This document shows positions 15,572 through 23,789 of a DNA stretch of 45,740 nt, piece by piece. Positions within the stretch are counted from its first letter, which is position 1. Every line of letters begins with the position of its first letter. This stretch comes from Fulvimarina sp. (lineage in GTDB: Bacteria > Pseudomonadota > Alphaproteobacteria > Rhizobiales > Rhizobiaceae), in the NCBI GenBank assembly GCA_002700095.1, contig PACL01000094.1:1-45740 (forward strand). Direction: 5' to 3'. The translations under genes were made by a program, and so were the position numbers. The notes beneath the pieces were generated by a model, which saw only the letters and a list, made by a program, of their open reading frames with translations, was not told where the DNA came from and made no database searches.

Positions 15572-17184
15572 GCAGCGCCCTGTTCCAGCGCCTCCTCGGC
15601 TTCCTCGTCCAATTCCTCCTGCGGGCCGGCGATATCGGCCTCGGTGATCCAGCCGGCCTTCAGCCGCGCCGTCAGGATCATCCGCTCGGCGTCGGCCCGC
15701 GACACCTCGAAGGGCGACAGCGCGCCCGGATAGCGCTTGGTCTCGCCGTCCTTGCGCTCGCTCCAGCCGGTGAGGTCGTCAACGGCGCAGCCGGCGAAGT
15801 CCTCCAGCGACTTGACGTCCTCCTGGCCGAGCGCGACCAGCATCTCGGTGGTCAGCCCGTCGATTTCCTTCAGTTCGTCGGCGACGCCCAGTTCCGTTCG
15901 CTTGGCGTCGAATTCCGCCTCGCGGCGCTCCAGATACTCGCGGGCGCGCGTCTGGATCTCCTGGGCCGTATCCTCGTCGAAGCCTTCGATGGACGCGACC
16001 TCGTCGGGATCGACATAGGCCACCTCCTCGACCGTCGCAAAACCTTCCGAAGCCAGCAGCTGGCCGACCATCTCGTCGACGTCGAGGGCTTCCATGAAGG
16101 TTTCCGAGCGCTCCTGGAACTCCTTCTGGCGACGCGAGGATTCCTCTTCCTCGGTCAGGATGTCGATGTCCCAGCCGGTGAGCTGCGAGGCCAGGCGCAC
16201 GTTCTGTCCGCGGCGGCCGATCGCAAGTGAGAGTTGGTCATCGGGAACGACGACTTCAATCCTCTCGGCGTCCTCGTCCAGCACGACCTTGGCGACTTCC
16301 GCCGGCTGCAGAGCGTTGACGAGGAAGGCCGCGGCGTCCGGCGACCAGGGGATGATGTCGATCTTCTCGCCCTGCAATTCGCCGACCACGGCCTGGACTC
16401 TGGAGCCGCGCATGCCGACGCAGGCGCCGACCGGATCGACCGATGAATCCGACGAGATCACGGCGATCTTGGCGCGCGAGCCCGGATCGCGGGCGACAGC
16501 CTTGATGGTGATGATGCCGTCGTAGATCTCCGGCACTTCCATGGTGAAGAGCTTGGCCATGAACTGCGGATGGGTGCGCGACAGGAAGATCTGCGGGCCG
16601 CGCTGCTCGCGGCGCACGTCGTAGACATAGGCGCGGACCCGGTCGCCGTAGCGGAACACCTCGCGCGGGATCTGCTCGTCGCGGCGGATGATACCCTCGC
16701 CGCGGCCGAGATCGACGATGACGTTGCCGTATTCGACCCGCTTGACCGAACCGTTGACGATCTCGCCCACCCGGCCCTGGAACTCGTCATACTGGCGGTC
16801 GCGCTCGGCCTCGCGCACCTTCTGGACGATCACCTGCTTGGCCGACTGGGCGGCGATGCGGCCGAAATCCATCGGCGGCAGCTGCTCGGCGATGAAGTCG
16901 CCGGGCTCGGCGTCGGGGTTCTTGTCGCGGGCGAGTTCCAGATAGATCTGGGTGTTCGGGTTCTCGACGTCGTCGACGACCTCGAGCAGCCGCTGCAGCT
17001 TCATCTCGCCGGTCTTGGTGTTGATGTCGACGCGGATGTTGGTCTCTTGCCCGTATCTGGAGCGGGCGGCCTTCTGGATGGCGTCGGCCATGGCGCCGAT
17101 CACGATGTCGCGGTCGATCGACTTTTCCCGCGCCACGGCGTCCGCGATCTGCAGAAGCTCGAGCCTGTTCGCACTGACTGCCAT
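15568..17184 (-). CDS. nusA: Transcription termination/antitermination factor NusA
   Basis: RNA-polymerase-binding elongation factor, 538 residues. The order is: N-terminal RNAP-binding domain (about 1-125), S1 domain (about 130-200, GEIVNGSVKRVEYGNVIVDLG), tandem KH domains (about 230-345, including CVGMRGSRVQAVVGELQGEKIDIIPW and AIGRRGQNVRLAS), and C-terminal helix-hairpin-helix repeats (about 365-530). The C-terminal repeats are the extra ones found in proteobacterial NusA. A strong AGGAGA lies ahead of ATG 17184. Encoded between rimP and ylxR. Confidence 0.98.
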   Translation of the reverse strand: MAVSANRLELLQIADAVAREKSIDRDIVIGAMADAIQKAARSRYGQETNIRVDINTKTGEMKLQRLLEVVDDVENPNTQIYLELARDKNPDAEPGDFIAEQLPPMDFGRIAAQSAKQVIVQKVREAERDRQYDEFQGRVGEIVNGSVKRVEYGNVIVDLGRGEGIIRRDEQIPREVFRYGDRVRAYVYDVRREQRGPQIFLSRTHPQFMAKLFTMEVPEIYDGIITIKAVARDPGSRAKIAVISSDSSVDPVGACVGMRGSRVQAVVGELQGEKIDIIPWSPDAAAFLVNALQPAEVAKVVLDEDAERIEVVVPDDQLSLAIGRRGQNVRLASQLTGWDIDILTEEEESSRRQKEFQERSETFMEALDVDEMVGQLLASEGFATVEEVAYVDPDEVASIEGFDEDTAQEIQTRAREYLERREAEFDAKRTELGVADELKEIDGLTTEMLVALGQEDVKSLEDFAGCAVDDLTGWSERKDGETKRYPGALSPFEVSRADAERMILTARLKAGWITEADIAGPQEELDEEAEEALEQGAA

Positions 17185-17316
17185 TTGTCGTTTCTCCTGG
17201 TCGGCCGGCCGCGTCGGATTGTCGTTCCGCAGGCTCGTCCCGTCGTTTCGCCCGGTCTGTCGTCTGCCCTCGGGCCCGCGACGAGGCGTCTCATTTCGCG
17301 TCTCTCCGGCCCCGCG

Positions 17317-17922
17317 TCAGTGGGGGCCGGGCTCGTTGTTCGCATCTTCGGCCAGATCGTCGCCTTCCGGCTCCTCCGGCTCGCCGCGCCGCTTGCGGGC
17401 GGCCTTGTCGGCCTTCAGCGAGGCGGCGATCAGATCGTCCGTGAGGATCAGCCGCGCCTCGCCGATGGCATCGAAGGGGATCTCCACCGCGTTCGGCTCG
17501 CCATAGGCCGGCTGGTCCCGCTCGATGCGGATCGCCTCGTCGGTGACTGCGACGATCTTGCCCCGAAACCGCTTGCGCTCGCCGATCAGCCGGTTGGCCT
17601 CGAGCTTCATCAAATAGCCGGCCCAGGCCTCGAAGTCGCCCTTGCGCACCAGCGGGCGGTCGATGCCCGGGGAGGAGACTTCGAGATGATAGGCCTTGTC
17701 GACAGGGTCGGCCACGTCCAGCACCGGCGAAATCGCCCGCGAGACCGTCTCGCAGCCCTCGACGGTCATGGTGCCGTCCGGCCGTTCCGCCATGATCTGT
17801 ACCGTCATGCCGTTCAGCCCGGAGATGCGCACCCGAACCAGCCGATAGCCGGCCTGCTCGATCGCCGCCTCGACGGCGTCCGCGATCTTGGCTTCCAGTC
17901 CTTGTTCCTTGACGATGCGCAT
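17317..17922 (-). CDS. rimP: Ribosome maturation factor RimP
   Basis: 30S maturation factor, 201 residues, first gene of the nusA-infB operon. The conserved core YHLEVSSPGIDRPL is at residues ~80-93, preceded by VEGCETVSRAISPVLD. The N-terminal alpha/beta domain runs to about 90 and the C-terminal SH3-like beta domain from ~95 to 165. The Lys/Arg/Glu-rich tail (RKRRGEPEEPEGDD) extends past the E. coli length of about 150, as is common in alphaproteobacteria. The 205-bp leader to the upstream hairpin at 18125-18158 may carry attenuation control. Confidence 0.96.
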   Translation of the reverse strand: MRIVKEQGLEAKIADAVEAAIEQAGYRLVRVRISGLNGMTVQIMAERPDGTMTVEGCETVSRAISPVLDVADPVDKAYHLEVSSPGIDRPLVRKGDFEAWAGYLMKLEANRLIGERKRFRGKIVAVTDEAIRIERDQPAYGEPNAVEIPFDAIGEARLILTDDLIAASLKADKAARKRRGEPEEPEGDDLAEDANNEPGPH

Positions 17923-18124
17923 ATGGCTTCGGCTCGCGCTCCTACAGAGATCGACCCAGTCGCAAGCTCCGCCGCGTGGCGGACGCCCGCGCCCTGCGGC
18001 CCGTGCGGCCCGGCTCGCCGGCGCCGCGCTTGGCGTGCGCCCGGTCTGCCCTGGCCGTTGCGTCTTTTCGTCTCCGCCGTCCGCCGTGCCTCCCGGAGCG
18101 ATCGGCCGTGCCGAAATCCGGGTA

Positions 18125-18158
18125 ACAAAAAAGAGCGGGACCGGCAGGACCCACTCTC
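18125..18158 (-). terminator. Terminator-like hairpin in the rimP leader
   Basis: On the minus strand, arms AGAGTGGGTCC-like and GGTCCCGCTCTT-like form an imperfect stem (one G-U and one mismatch) with a 4-base loop. Six T residues follow directly (A run at 18127-18132 on the plus strand). This is the best intrinsic-terminator shape in the window, yet it points into the rimP operon about 205 bp upstream of the ATG. A premature terminator/attenuator ahead of rimP-nusA-infB is known in proteobacteria (rimP leader). The alternative is the end of an unidentified short upstream transcript. Confidence 0.55.
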
Positions 18159-18373
18159 ACGACATCACCGCAGAGAATATGACGGTCATATACCCCGCTT
18201 CGCCTCGCGCTTCAAGAGCCGGTTTTGCGGGAAGCCCGCGGCAACGCTCCGATCGGCGCGGCAGAAAGCTCTCGTGCCGGGATCGCTTGCGGCGTCGACG
18301 GTCGGGCTCGCGGCGGTCGACCGCGTGACGTGGCGGGCCGACAACCGCTGATGGCGCAAGATCTCGGTGGATC

Positions 18374-18525
18374 GTTTCATACGGAAACTGTCCTGTCCCG
18401 GGACAGGCCAAGAAGATCGCTCGCCCATAAAGCCCGGTTCGATAAGGCGATCTTAGAAAAATCTCCTGTCGCCCGGACAGTTTCATTTTGCCCTATCTTA
18501 CGGTCTTGTAATTTTCCGGCGACAG
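18374..18525. repeat. Cluster of nested inverted repeats upstream of the sensor-like gene
   Basis: Outer arms GAAACTGTCC (18384-18393) and GGACAGTTTC (18475-18484) enclose inner arms AAGATCGC (18413-18420) and GCGATCTT (18447-18454). Within them lie a perfect 16-bp palindrome CCTGTCCCGGGACAGG (18392-18407) and CTGTC-N5-GACAG (18466-18480). A further half-site GGCGACAG follows at 18518-18525. GTTTCAT also occurs at 18374 and 18480. The arrangement looks like multiple operators for a dimeric regulator, or a small inverted-repeat element. Confidence 0.6.
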
Positions 18526-18564
18526 TGGAATCATGCTGGCGGGGCTTAGAAACGGCATGCTTCA

Positions 18565-19479
18565 ATGTTACTCCAGTTTCCCGGTCGGCTGGACCTCGTT
18601 CGCGAGCGTGTCGGCCATGCCTCCATTTGCCCGTCATCCTGGTCTCCGCTCCTCGGCGTGATCGAGAAGATCCTTCCCGGCGTCGAGACACGCCTGAGAC
18701 GTATCGATCGCGACGTCGCACGGCGGAGCTTCAAGGTCCACCGCGCCCTGTCCGTCGCCAATCGGACGAGGCTGCGCTATTCCGACAGCGGCTGGCAGGA
18801 CAGCTGCTACCCGTCCCTGGAGCCCGGGACCATCTTCCGGTTCGACGATCCGGAGGGTCGGGCGCAGCAGGAATTTTCCGCCGAGGGCGGGCCGATCGAT
18901 GCCGGTCTGATCCTGCACGACTGCGCGCAGCAGAGCTGGTCGCTGACGATGACGGCGCCGCGCGAGCGGCGCGATGCCGTCATGCCAGCCGTCCTGACAC
19001 TGCTGCGGCGGCTGGCGGAGGATCTGGTCGACGCCTTCGTCGTCTCCCACGCGATCGGCAGCCCCGACCAGCCGAGCCGGGACCGGATCGAGAGCACCTG
19101 GGACCAGCTTTGCACGCCGGTGCTGCTGCTGGACCGGGAGCTTTCCATCGGCGCGGCGAACACCGCGGCGGAAGACCTTTTGCGCGAGGCCCGCTACTTC
19201 CGGCCCCGCTTCTTCGACGACCATCTGTCGCTGGCCAACCGCAACGACGGTCAGGTGCTCGAGGCGGCCGTCAACCGGCTGCTCTCCGGCCGGCGCGCCT
19301 CTGCCCGGGTCAGCCTCGAGGGATTGCGGCGCTCCGCCCCCCTGAGCGTCACGCTGCGCCGCGCCGGCTCGCCAGACTGGCGGCGTCAGTTCGCGCCCGA
19401 ACTGGCCGAGAGCGCCCATGTGCTCGCGGTGTTCCGCCTGCCCGAAGGATCGGCCATCGCCGCCTCGGCGCATGGATGA
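18565..19479 (+). CDS. PAS-like sensory protein resembling LuxR regulators but lacking the HTH
   Basis: A 304-residue protein, tentatively real. Its layout matches the N-terminal part of a group of alphaproteobacterial LuxR-type regulators. An ~150-residue input domain (SWSPLLGVIEKILPG onward) is followed by a helix (LLRRLAEDLVDAF) and a PAS-like fold starting CTPVLLLDRELSIGAANTAAEDLL near residue 190. Such proteins usually end in a C-terminal helix-turn-helix, but here the frame stops after LAVFRLPEGSAI and no HTH is found in any frame downstream. It may be a truncated regulator or a stand-alone sensor. The start is uncertain because the ribosome-binding site is weak. A long palindrome follows 5 bp after the stop. 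The antisense strand is also open, but its translation resembles nothing known. Confidence 0.6.
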   Translation: MLLQFPGRLDLVRERVGHASICPSSWSPLLGVIEKILPGVETRLRRIDRDVARRSFKVHRALSVANRTRLRYSDSGWQDSCYPSLEPGTIFRFDDPEGRAQQEFSAEGGPIDAGLILHDCAQQSWSLTMTAPRERRDAVMPAVLTLLRRLAEDLVDAFVVSHAIGSPDQPSRDRIESTWDQLCTPVLLLDRELSIGAANTAAEDLLREARYFRPRFFDDHLSLANRNDGQVLEAAVNRLLSGRRASARVSLEGLRRSAPLSVTLRRAGSPDWRRQFAPELAESAHVLAVFRLPEGSAIAASAHG

Positions 19480-19483
19480 ACGG

Positions 19484-19505
19484 CCGGACCGATCGATCGG
19501 TCCGG
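19484..19505 (+). terminator. 22-bp perfect palindrome after the sensor-like gene
   Basis: Arms CCGGACCGATC and GATCGGTCCGG abut with no spacer, 5 bp past the TGA at 19479. In RNA this gives a strong hairpin and plausibly marks the 3' end, but no U-tract follows. Confidence 0.45.
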
Positions 19506-19703
19506 CGCGGCGCGCTGTCCGCGAATTCCGGCTGCGGCCTGATGATCGGGCCGAGCCCGTGCGTCGATCCTCCGGCAAGATCAGGCGACCCCATGGGACG
19601 GGTCGTCCGTCGCGCAGTCTGTCGGACACCCGGCGATCCGAGCAGAGTTTCCCGGAAATGGTCACCGGATCCGGGACAAAACTCCGCTGAAACAAAGGTC
19701 CTA

Positions 19704-19739
19704 AGCAGGCATTCGTTGGCTTGCCGGCAAATGCCTGCT
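19704..19739. terminator. Hairpin between convergent genes
   Basis: Perfect 10-bp arms AGCAGGCATT (19704-19713) and AATGCCTGCT (19730-19739) enclose a loop containing the palindrome TTGCCGGCAA. The structure abuts the stop of the minus-strand esterase and lies in the intergenic space after the plus-strand sensor-like gene, so it may terminate either or both. Confidence 0.5.
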
Positions 19740-20389
19740 CAGCCGATCGACTGCAGCAGCGCGACGGCGCGGGCGATCTCGTCCTGGTTGATCGTGTGGC
19801 CGGGCTCCGGATAGAGCCTGGCTTCGACGCTGGCGCCGCGATCGGCGAGGTGGCGCTCGGTCTCCATCACCCGCAGCGCCGGGATGAACGGATCGGTGCG
19901 GCTGCAGCCGATGAACACTTTCGTACCCGCGAGACTGCTCGTCTCCGGACGCCCGGCTGCGTCCGGCCCCATCAGGCCGCCGGAAAAGCCGAGCACGGCG
20001 GCGACGCTGCCGGCGTTGCGCGCCAGATATTCCAGCGACAGGCAGGCGCCCTGGGAGAAGCCGGCCAGCACCACCCGATCAGGGCCGAAGCCCTCGTCCT
20101 TCAACAAGGCGAGAATCGCGTCTATGCGCGCCAGCGCGTTGGAGAGGTAAGGCTCGTTGGCGTCGAGCGGCTGGGTGAAGGGCGCGGGGTACCAGGCCCC
20201 GCCCGGAGCATCCGGCGCGACGGCGAAGAGATCCGGCAGGCCGAAGGCATCGGCGAGCCCGATGATGTCGGCGCCGGATGCGCCGCGTCCGTGGATCGCG
20301 ACCATGGCGAGCCGGGCGCTGCGGGGGTCGCTTCCGGCGGCGAGGAGGCCGCTCTCGGCGAGCGGTCCGGTCAGGCGGATCAGAGGCAT
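19739..20389 (-). CDS. Phospholipase/carboxylesterase-family hydrolase, MhqD-like
   Basis: Cytoplasmic serine esterase of 216 residues. The catalytic triad is visible as Ser112 in GFSQGACLS, Asp166 in CSRTDPFIP and His198 in PEPGHTI. The oxyanion block IHGRGASG is near residue 33. AAGGAAG precedes the ATG. Together with the upstream ring-cleaving dioxygenase it matches the MhqD/MhqO pairing known from Bacillus quinone resistance, so a role in handling quinone- or catechol-derived products is inferred. The 253-bp gap between the two genes contains a hairpin, so co-transcription is not certain. No MarR-type repressor (MhqR) lies beside it. Confidence 0.88.
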   Translation of the reverse strand: MPLIRLTGPLAESGLLAAGSDPRSARLAMVAIHGRGASGADIIGLADAFGLPDLFAVAPDAPGGAWYPAPFTQPLDANEPYLSNALARIDAILALLKDEGFGPDRVVLAGFSQGACLSLEYLARNAGSVAAVLGFSGGLMGPDAAGRPETSSLAGTKVFIGCSRTDPFIPALRVMETERHLADRGASVEARLYPEPGHTINQDEIARAVALLQSIG

Positions 20390-20567
20390 CGGAGGCTTCC
20401 TTCTCGACGAATGGTTATCAAGCCGCGGGACGATCCGTCGGTTGAAAGGTCCGACGGCCCGAAGCGATTGTCGGACGTCCCGTGACGTCCTTTCACCGGA
20501 GGCGAGACCACCGCCGCGGGGCGCATGCGGCGCGGCTCCCGGCCCCGGTCCTTACGTGAACCATGCC

Positions 20568-20599
20568 CTGCCGGCGGATCCTGGCGAAACCGCCGGCAG
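20568..20599 (-). terminator. Hairpin between dioxygenase and esterase genes
   Basis: Perfect 10-bp arms CTGCCGGCGG and CCGCCGGCAG with a 12-base loop, 44 bp past the dioxygenase stop. No U-tract follows, so it could be a weak terminator or an mRNA-processing hairpin. Confidence 0.35.
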
Positions 20600-20642
20600 A
20601 CTGTGGATCATCCCGGGCAAAGCGGCCCGGAGCCCCGGCGTC

Positions 20643-21590
20643 TCAGACGAGCGGCTTCAGATTGGCCTCGATCGCCGCCCGCTTCGGCTCGAGGAAGGGC
20701 GGCAGCGACAGGCTCTCGCCGAGACTTGCCAGCGGCTCGTCCACGGCGAAGCCCGGCCCGTCGGTGGCGATCTCGAACAGGATGCCGTTCGGCTCGCGGA
20801 AATACAGCGAGCGGAAATAGTAGCGCTCCACCTCGCCGCTCGACGGCACCCGGAACTCCTTCACCCGGCTGGCCCACTCGGTCAGTTCGGCCGTGTCGTT
20901 GGTCCGGAAGGCGACGTGATGGACGCCGCCGGCGCCCTGGCCGGCCGCCCCCAGATTCGGCTCGACGGCGACATGCAGCTCCGCCGCGGGCCCGCCCTCG
21001 CCCATCTCGAAGACATGGACCGTCGCCCCCGCCTCCCCGTAGCGCCGCACCTCGCGCATGTTCATGACGCGGGTGAGCAACGCCTCGGTCGGGGCGAGAT
21101 CGGGCACCGACAGGACGATCGGCCCGAGGCCGCGGATCTGGTGTTCGGCCGGGACGGTGCTGGCGTCCCAGGGATTGGCCGTTCCCGCCCCGCCATCGTC
21201 GACGAGCCGCAGGCGCTGTCCCTCGAAGTCCTCGAAGTCGATGCCGTCGCGGCCGTCGAGGTTGCGGATCTCGCCGGCGGCAACGCCGTGCTCCTGCAGC
21301 CGGGCGGCCCAGTATTCCAGGCTCTCGCGGCCCGCGACGCGCAGCGAGGTGCGGGCGACCGAGCGGGGGCCGCGACGCTCGCGCGGCGCCGGCCAGTCGA
21401 AGAAGGTCAGGTCGGTGCCCGGCGATGCCAGGCCGTCGGCATAGAACAGGTGATAGGCCGACGTGTCGTCCTGGTTGACGGTCTTCTTGACCAGTCGCAT
21501 GCCGAGCACGCGCTTGTAGAAGTCGAGATTGCCCGACGCGTCGGCGGTGATGGCGGTGAGATGGTGGATGCCCGTGAGTGCAAGGGTCAT
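20643..21590 (-). CDS. Ring-cleaving dioxygenase (VOC family), MhqO/MhqA-like
   Basis: Putative Fe(II) hydroquinone/catechol ring-cleavage enzyme of the glyoxalase/VOC superfamily, 315 residues with two VOC modules. The likely metal ligands are in GIHHLTAI (His9 or His10), the second-module GVHHVAFRT, and the Glu of ILFEIATDGPGF, which match the His-His-Glu set of the PcpA/MhqO group. The family stretch RLVKKTVNQDD is intact. Start ATG 21590 has an excellent ribosome-binding site (AAGGAGG, 5 bases upstream). The neighbouring MhqD-like esterase suggests a shared detoxification role. The exact substrate is not deducible. Confidence 0.9.
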   Translation of the reverse strand: MTLALTGIHHLTAITADASGNLDFYKRVLGMRLVKKTVNQDDTSAYHLFYADGLASPGTDLTFFDWPAPRERRGPRSVARTSLRVAGRESLEYWAARLQEHGVAAGEIRNLDGRDGIDFEDFEGQRLRLVDDGGAGTANPWDASTVPAEHQIRGLGPIVLSVPDLAPTEALLTRVMNMREVRRYGEAGATVHVFEMGEGGPAAELHVAVEPNLGAAGQGAGGVHHVAFRTNDTAELTEWASRVKEFRVPSSGEVERYYFRSLYFREPNGILFEIATDGPGFAVDEPLASLGESLSLPPFLEPKRAAIEANLKPLV

Positions 21591-21803
21591 GTTCGCCTCC
21601 TTGGCTGGTCCCTGGCTGGTGTCGACGGGTAGATAGGCGATCCCGCACCCGGCTAGGGAGGGGGTGATTCGTGACGAATTGTCGTCGAATCGTGAACGGC
21701 CGTTACCGGTTCTTCACTCCGGCGTATCGTCGCACATATCTCGCAATCGCGTGCCGGGAAGACAGTTACCGGCCCCATCCGAGGACGGCAGCAGCGGGAC
21801 ATC

Positions 21804-23261
21804 ATGGCAGACACGGCAAATCGCGACGACGGCCCCATCGTCGTATGGCTTCGCGACGATCTGAGGCTGGACGACAATCCCGCCCTTGCTCATGCCGCCG
21901 AGACCGGCCGGCCGGTGATCCCGCTGGTGGTTCTCGACGAGGAATCGCAAGGCGTGCGAAGCCTCGGCGGCGCCCACAGATGGTGGCTGCATCACTCGCT
22001 CGAGAGCTTTGCCAGGTCGCTCCGCGGAAAGGGCTCGCAGTTGACGCTGCGCCGCGGCGAGGCCGGCGACCACGTCAGGAACGTCGTCGAGACGGTGGGC
22101 GCCACGGCGCTGTTCTTCAACCGCCGCTACGATCCGGCCTCCCGGGCGATCGACGACGCCGTCGCGGACGCGTTGGGCGACGCCGTCTCGGTCGAGCGCT
22201 TTACCGCCAACATCCTGCACGAGCCGGACAAGGTCGCGACCAAGACCGGTGGCTACTACAAGGTCTACACGCCGTTCTGGAAAAACGTCTCGGAGACGGG
22301 CTTTCGCGATCCGGTCGACCCGCCGAAGGGTTTCAAGCAGCCCGACGCCTTTCCGAAATCGGACGCGCTTCGGGACTTCGACCTCCTGCCGACGAAGCCC
22401 GACTGGTCGGGCGGCATCGCCGAATTCTGGACCCCCGGCGAACAGGCGGCCCAGGAGAGGCTCGAGCATTTCTGCGACGAGCTCCTGGCGCAGTATCACG
22501 AGGGCCGCGAGCGCCCCTTCGCCGACGAGACCTCGCGGCTGTCGCCCTATCTGCGATGGGGCGAGATCTCGCCGTTTCGGGCCTGGCACACCGCGAATGC
22601 CTATGCCGCCCGCCGCAAGACGATCCCCTCCGAGGCGATCCGCACGTTCCGGCAGGAGCTGGTCTGGCGCGACTTCAACTATCACCTCCTCTATAACTTC
22701 GGCCGGCTGGAAGAGGACAACTTCAACGCCCGCTTCGACGATTTTCCCTGGCGCGGGTCGGCGAACGATCTGCGGGCGTGGACGAAAGGCCTCACCGGCT
22801 ATCCGATCGTCGATGCCGGGATGCGCCAGCTCTGGCAGACCGGCTGGATGCACAACCGGGTGCGGATGATCGTCGGCTCGTTCCTGACCAAGGACCTGCT
22901 GATCGACTGGCGCAAGGGCGAGCGCTGGTTCTGGGACACGCTGGTCGACGGCGACATCGCCTCCAACACCTCGCAGTGGCAGTGGATCGGCGGCTCCGGC
23001 GCCGACGCCCAGCCATTCTTCCGGATCTTCAACCCGATCACCCAGAGCCAGAAGTTCGACCCGAAGGGCGACTACATCCGCAGCTTCGTTCCCGAACTGC
23101 GAAACCTTCCCGCCAAGGCGATCCATGCGCCCTGGGAGGCCGGCGAAGCGCTTCTTCGCGAGGCCGGCGTGACGCTCGGCAAGACCTATCCGAAGCCGAT
23201 CGTCGACCATGGCGAGGCCCGCCAACGCGCCTTGGAGGCCTATGCGACGGTGAAGGGGTAA
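21804..23261 (+). CDS. phr: Class I deoxyribodipyrimidine (CPD) photolyase
   Basis: Light-driven repair of UV-induced pyrimidine dimers. The 485-residue product has an N-terminal alpha/beta antenna-binding domain starting IVVWLRDDLRLDDNPAL and a C-terminal FAD-binding domain. Conserved FAD-domain blocks include TSRLSPYLRWGEISP, TGYPIVDAGMRQLWQTGWMHNR and FLTKDLLIDWRKGE. Others are DGDIASNTSQWQW and GADAQPFFRIFNP, which include the Trp residues used for electron transfer in the class I group. The antenna chromophore (MTHF or deazaflavin) cannot be assigned. It is transcribed away from the dioxygenase gene. Two GTTACCGG copies lie in the 210-bp divergent region. Confidence 0.96.
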   Translation: MADTANRDDGPIVVWLRDDLRLDDNPALAHAAETGRPVIPLVVLDEESQGVRSLGGAHRWWLHHSLESFARSLRGKGSQLTLRRGEAGDHVRNVVETVGATALFFNRRYDPASRAIDDAVADALGDAVSVERFTANILHEPDKVATKTGGYYKVYTPFWKNVSETGFRDPVDPPKGFKQPDAFPKSDALRDFDLLPTKPDWSGGIAEFWTPGEQAAQERLEHFCDELLAQYHEGRERPFADETSRLSPYLRWGEISPFRAWHTANAYAARRKTIPSEAIRTFRQELVWRDFNYHLLYNFGRLEEDNFNARFDDFPWRGSANDLRAWTKGLTGYPIVDAGMRQLWQTGWMHNRVRMIVGSFLTKDLLIDWRKGERWFWDTLVDGDIASNTSQWQWIGGSGADAQPFFRIFNPITQSQKFDPKGDYIRSFVPELRNLPAKAIHAPWEAGEALLREAGVTLGKTYPKPIVDHGEARQRALEAYATVKG

Positions 23262-23789
23262 GGGTGAACCGCCGCCGGCACGCGTTGCAGACGGCCTGAC
23301 CGACGGTTTTTCCTCCACGATCCCCGGCCCGGTCTTCGGACTGACAAAGCGGGCGGAATTCGATCGATGCCGCCGACGAACGATCGCCAAGTCATCGCGC
23401 AGCGGTTGTTTCGAGCCCTTAACTTTCCCCCTCGGCAGGACGCTCGCCGGACCGGCGAAGCCGGGATGGCGGCTGCTCGTGCGACAGGCCTCGTCAGCCC
23501 GCGTGCAAAACACTTTCGACGCAACGCGGTGTGGAATCCCGGGCATCGGCGCATTCGCCACCGAGGCATTCCGCCGCTGAAACTCCAGATTGAGACCGAG
23601 TCCCTGCGATGGCAGAGCCGCGTCCTGCGCCACGGCCTCGCTCCGAAGCCAGGCGCGATCCGCAAGTTCCTGTCATTTCATCCGTTCTCGCAATGGCCGA
23701 CGCAAAGAAAGCCGCGAAACGGCCCCGACTGTCACCAAAAAATTTACCTGTGAAAGGCACGGTCATTTGATCGGTGAGCGCATGGATCC
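23262..23789. other. 528-bp intergenic stretch without a supported gene
   Basis: Several short open frames exist on both strands but none resembles a known protein, and their translations are Arg/Pro-rich in the manner of chance frames in GC-rich DNA. The last ~90 bp become AT-richer (AAAAAATTTACC near 23740) and probably hold the promoter of the following GGDEF-EAL gene. No tRNA or clear hairpin was seen. Confidence 0.6.

Noticed and set aside
18157..18486. 109-codon minus-strand frame (MKLSGRQEIF...) over the inverted-repeat cluster
   Set aside because: No family resemblance, Arg-rich, and it overlaps palindromic sequence and the leader terminator; treated as non-coding.
21714..23633. 639-codon open frame on the minus strand
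   Set aside because: Antisense to the photolyase gene, which is conserved throughout.
23240..23753. Possible small genes between photolyase and GGDEF-EAL on both strands
   Set aside because: Arg/Pro-rich translations, no ribosome-binding site and no similarity to known proteins.
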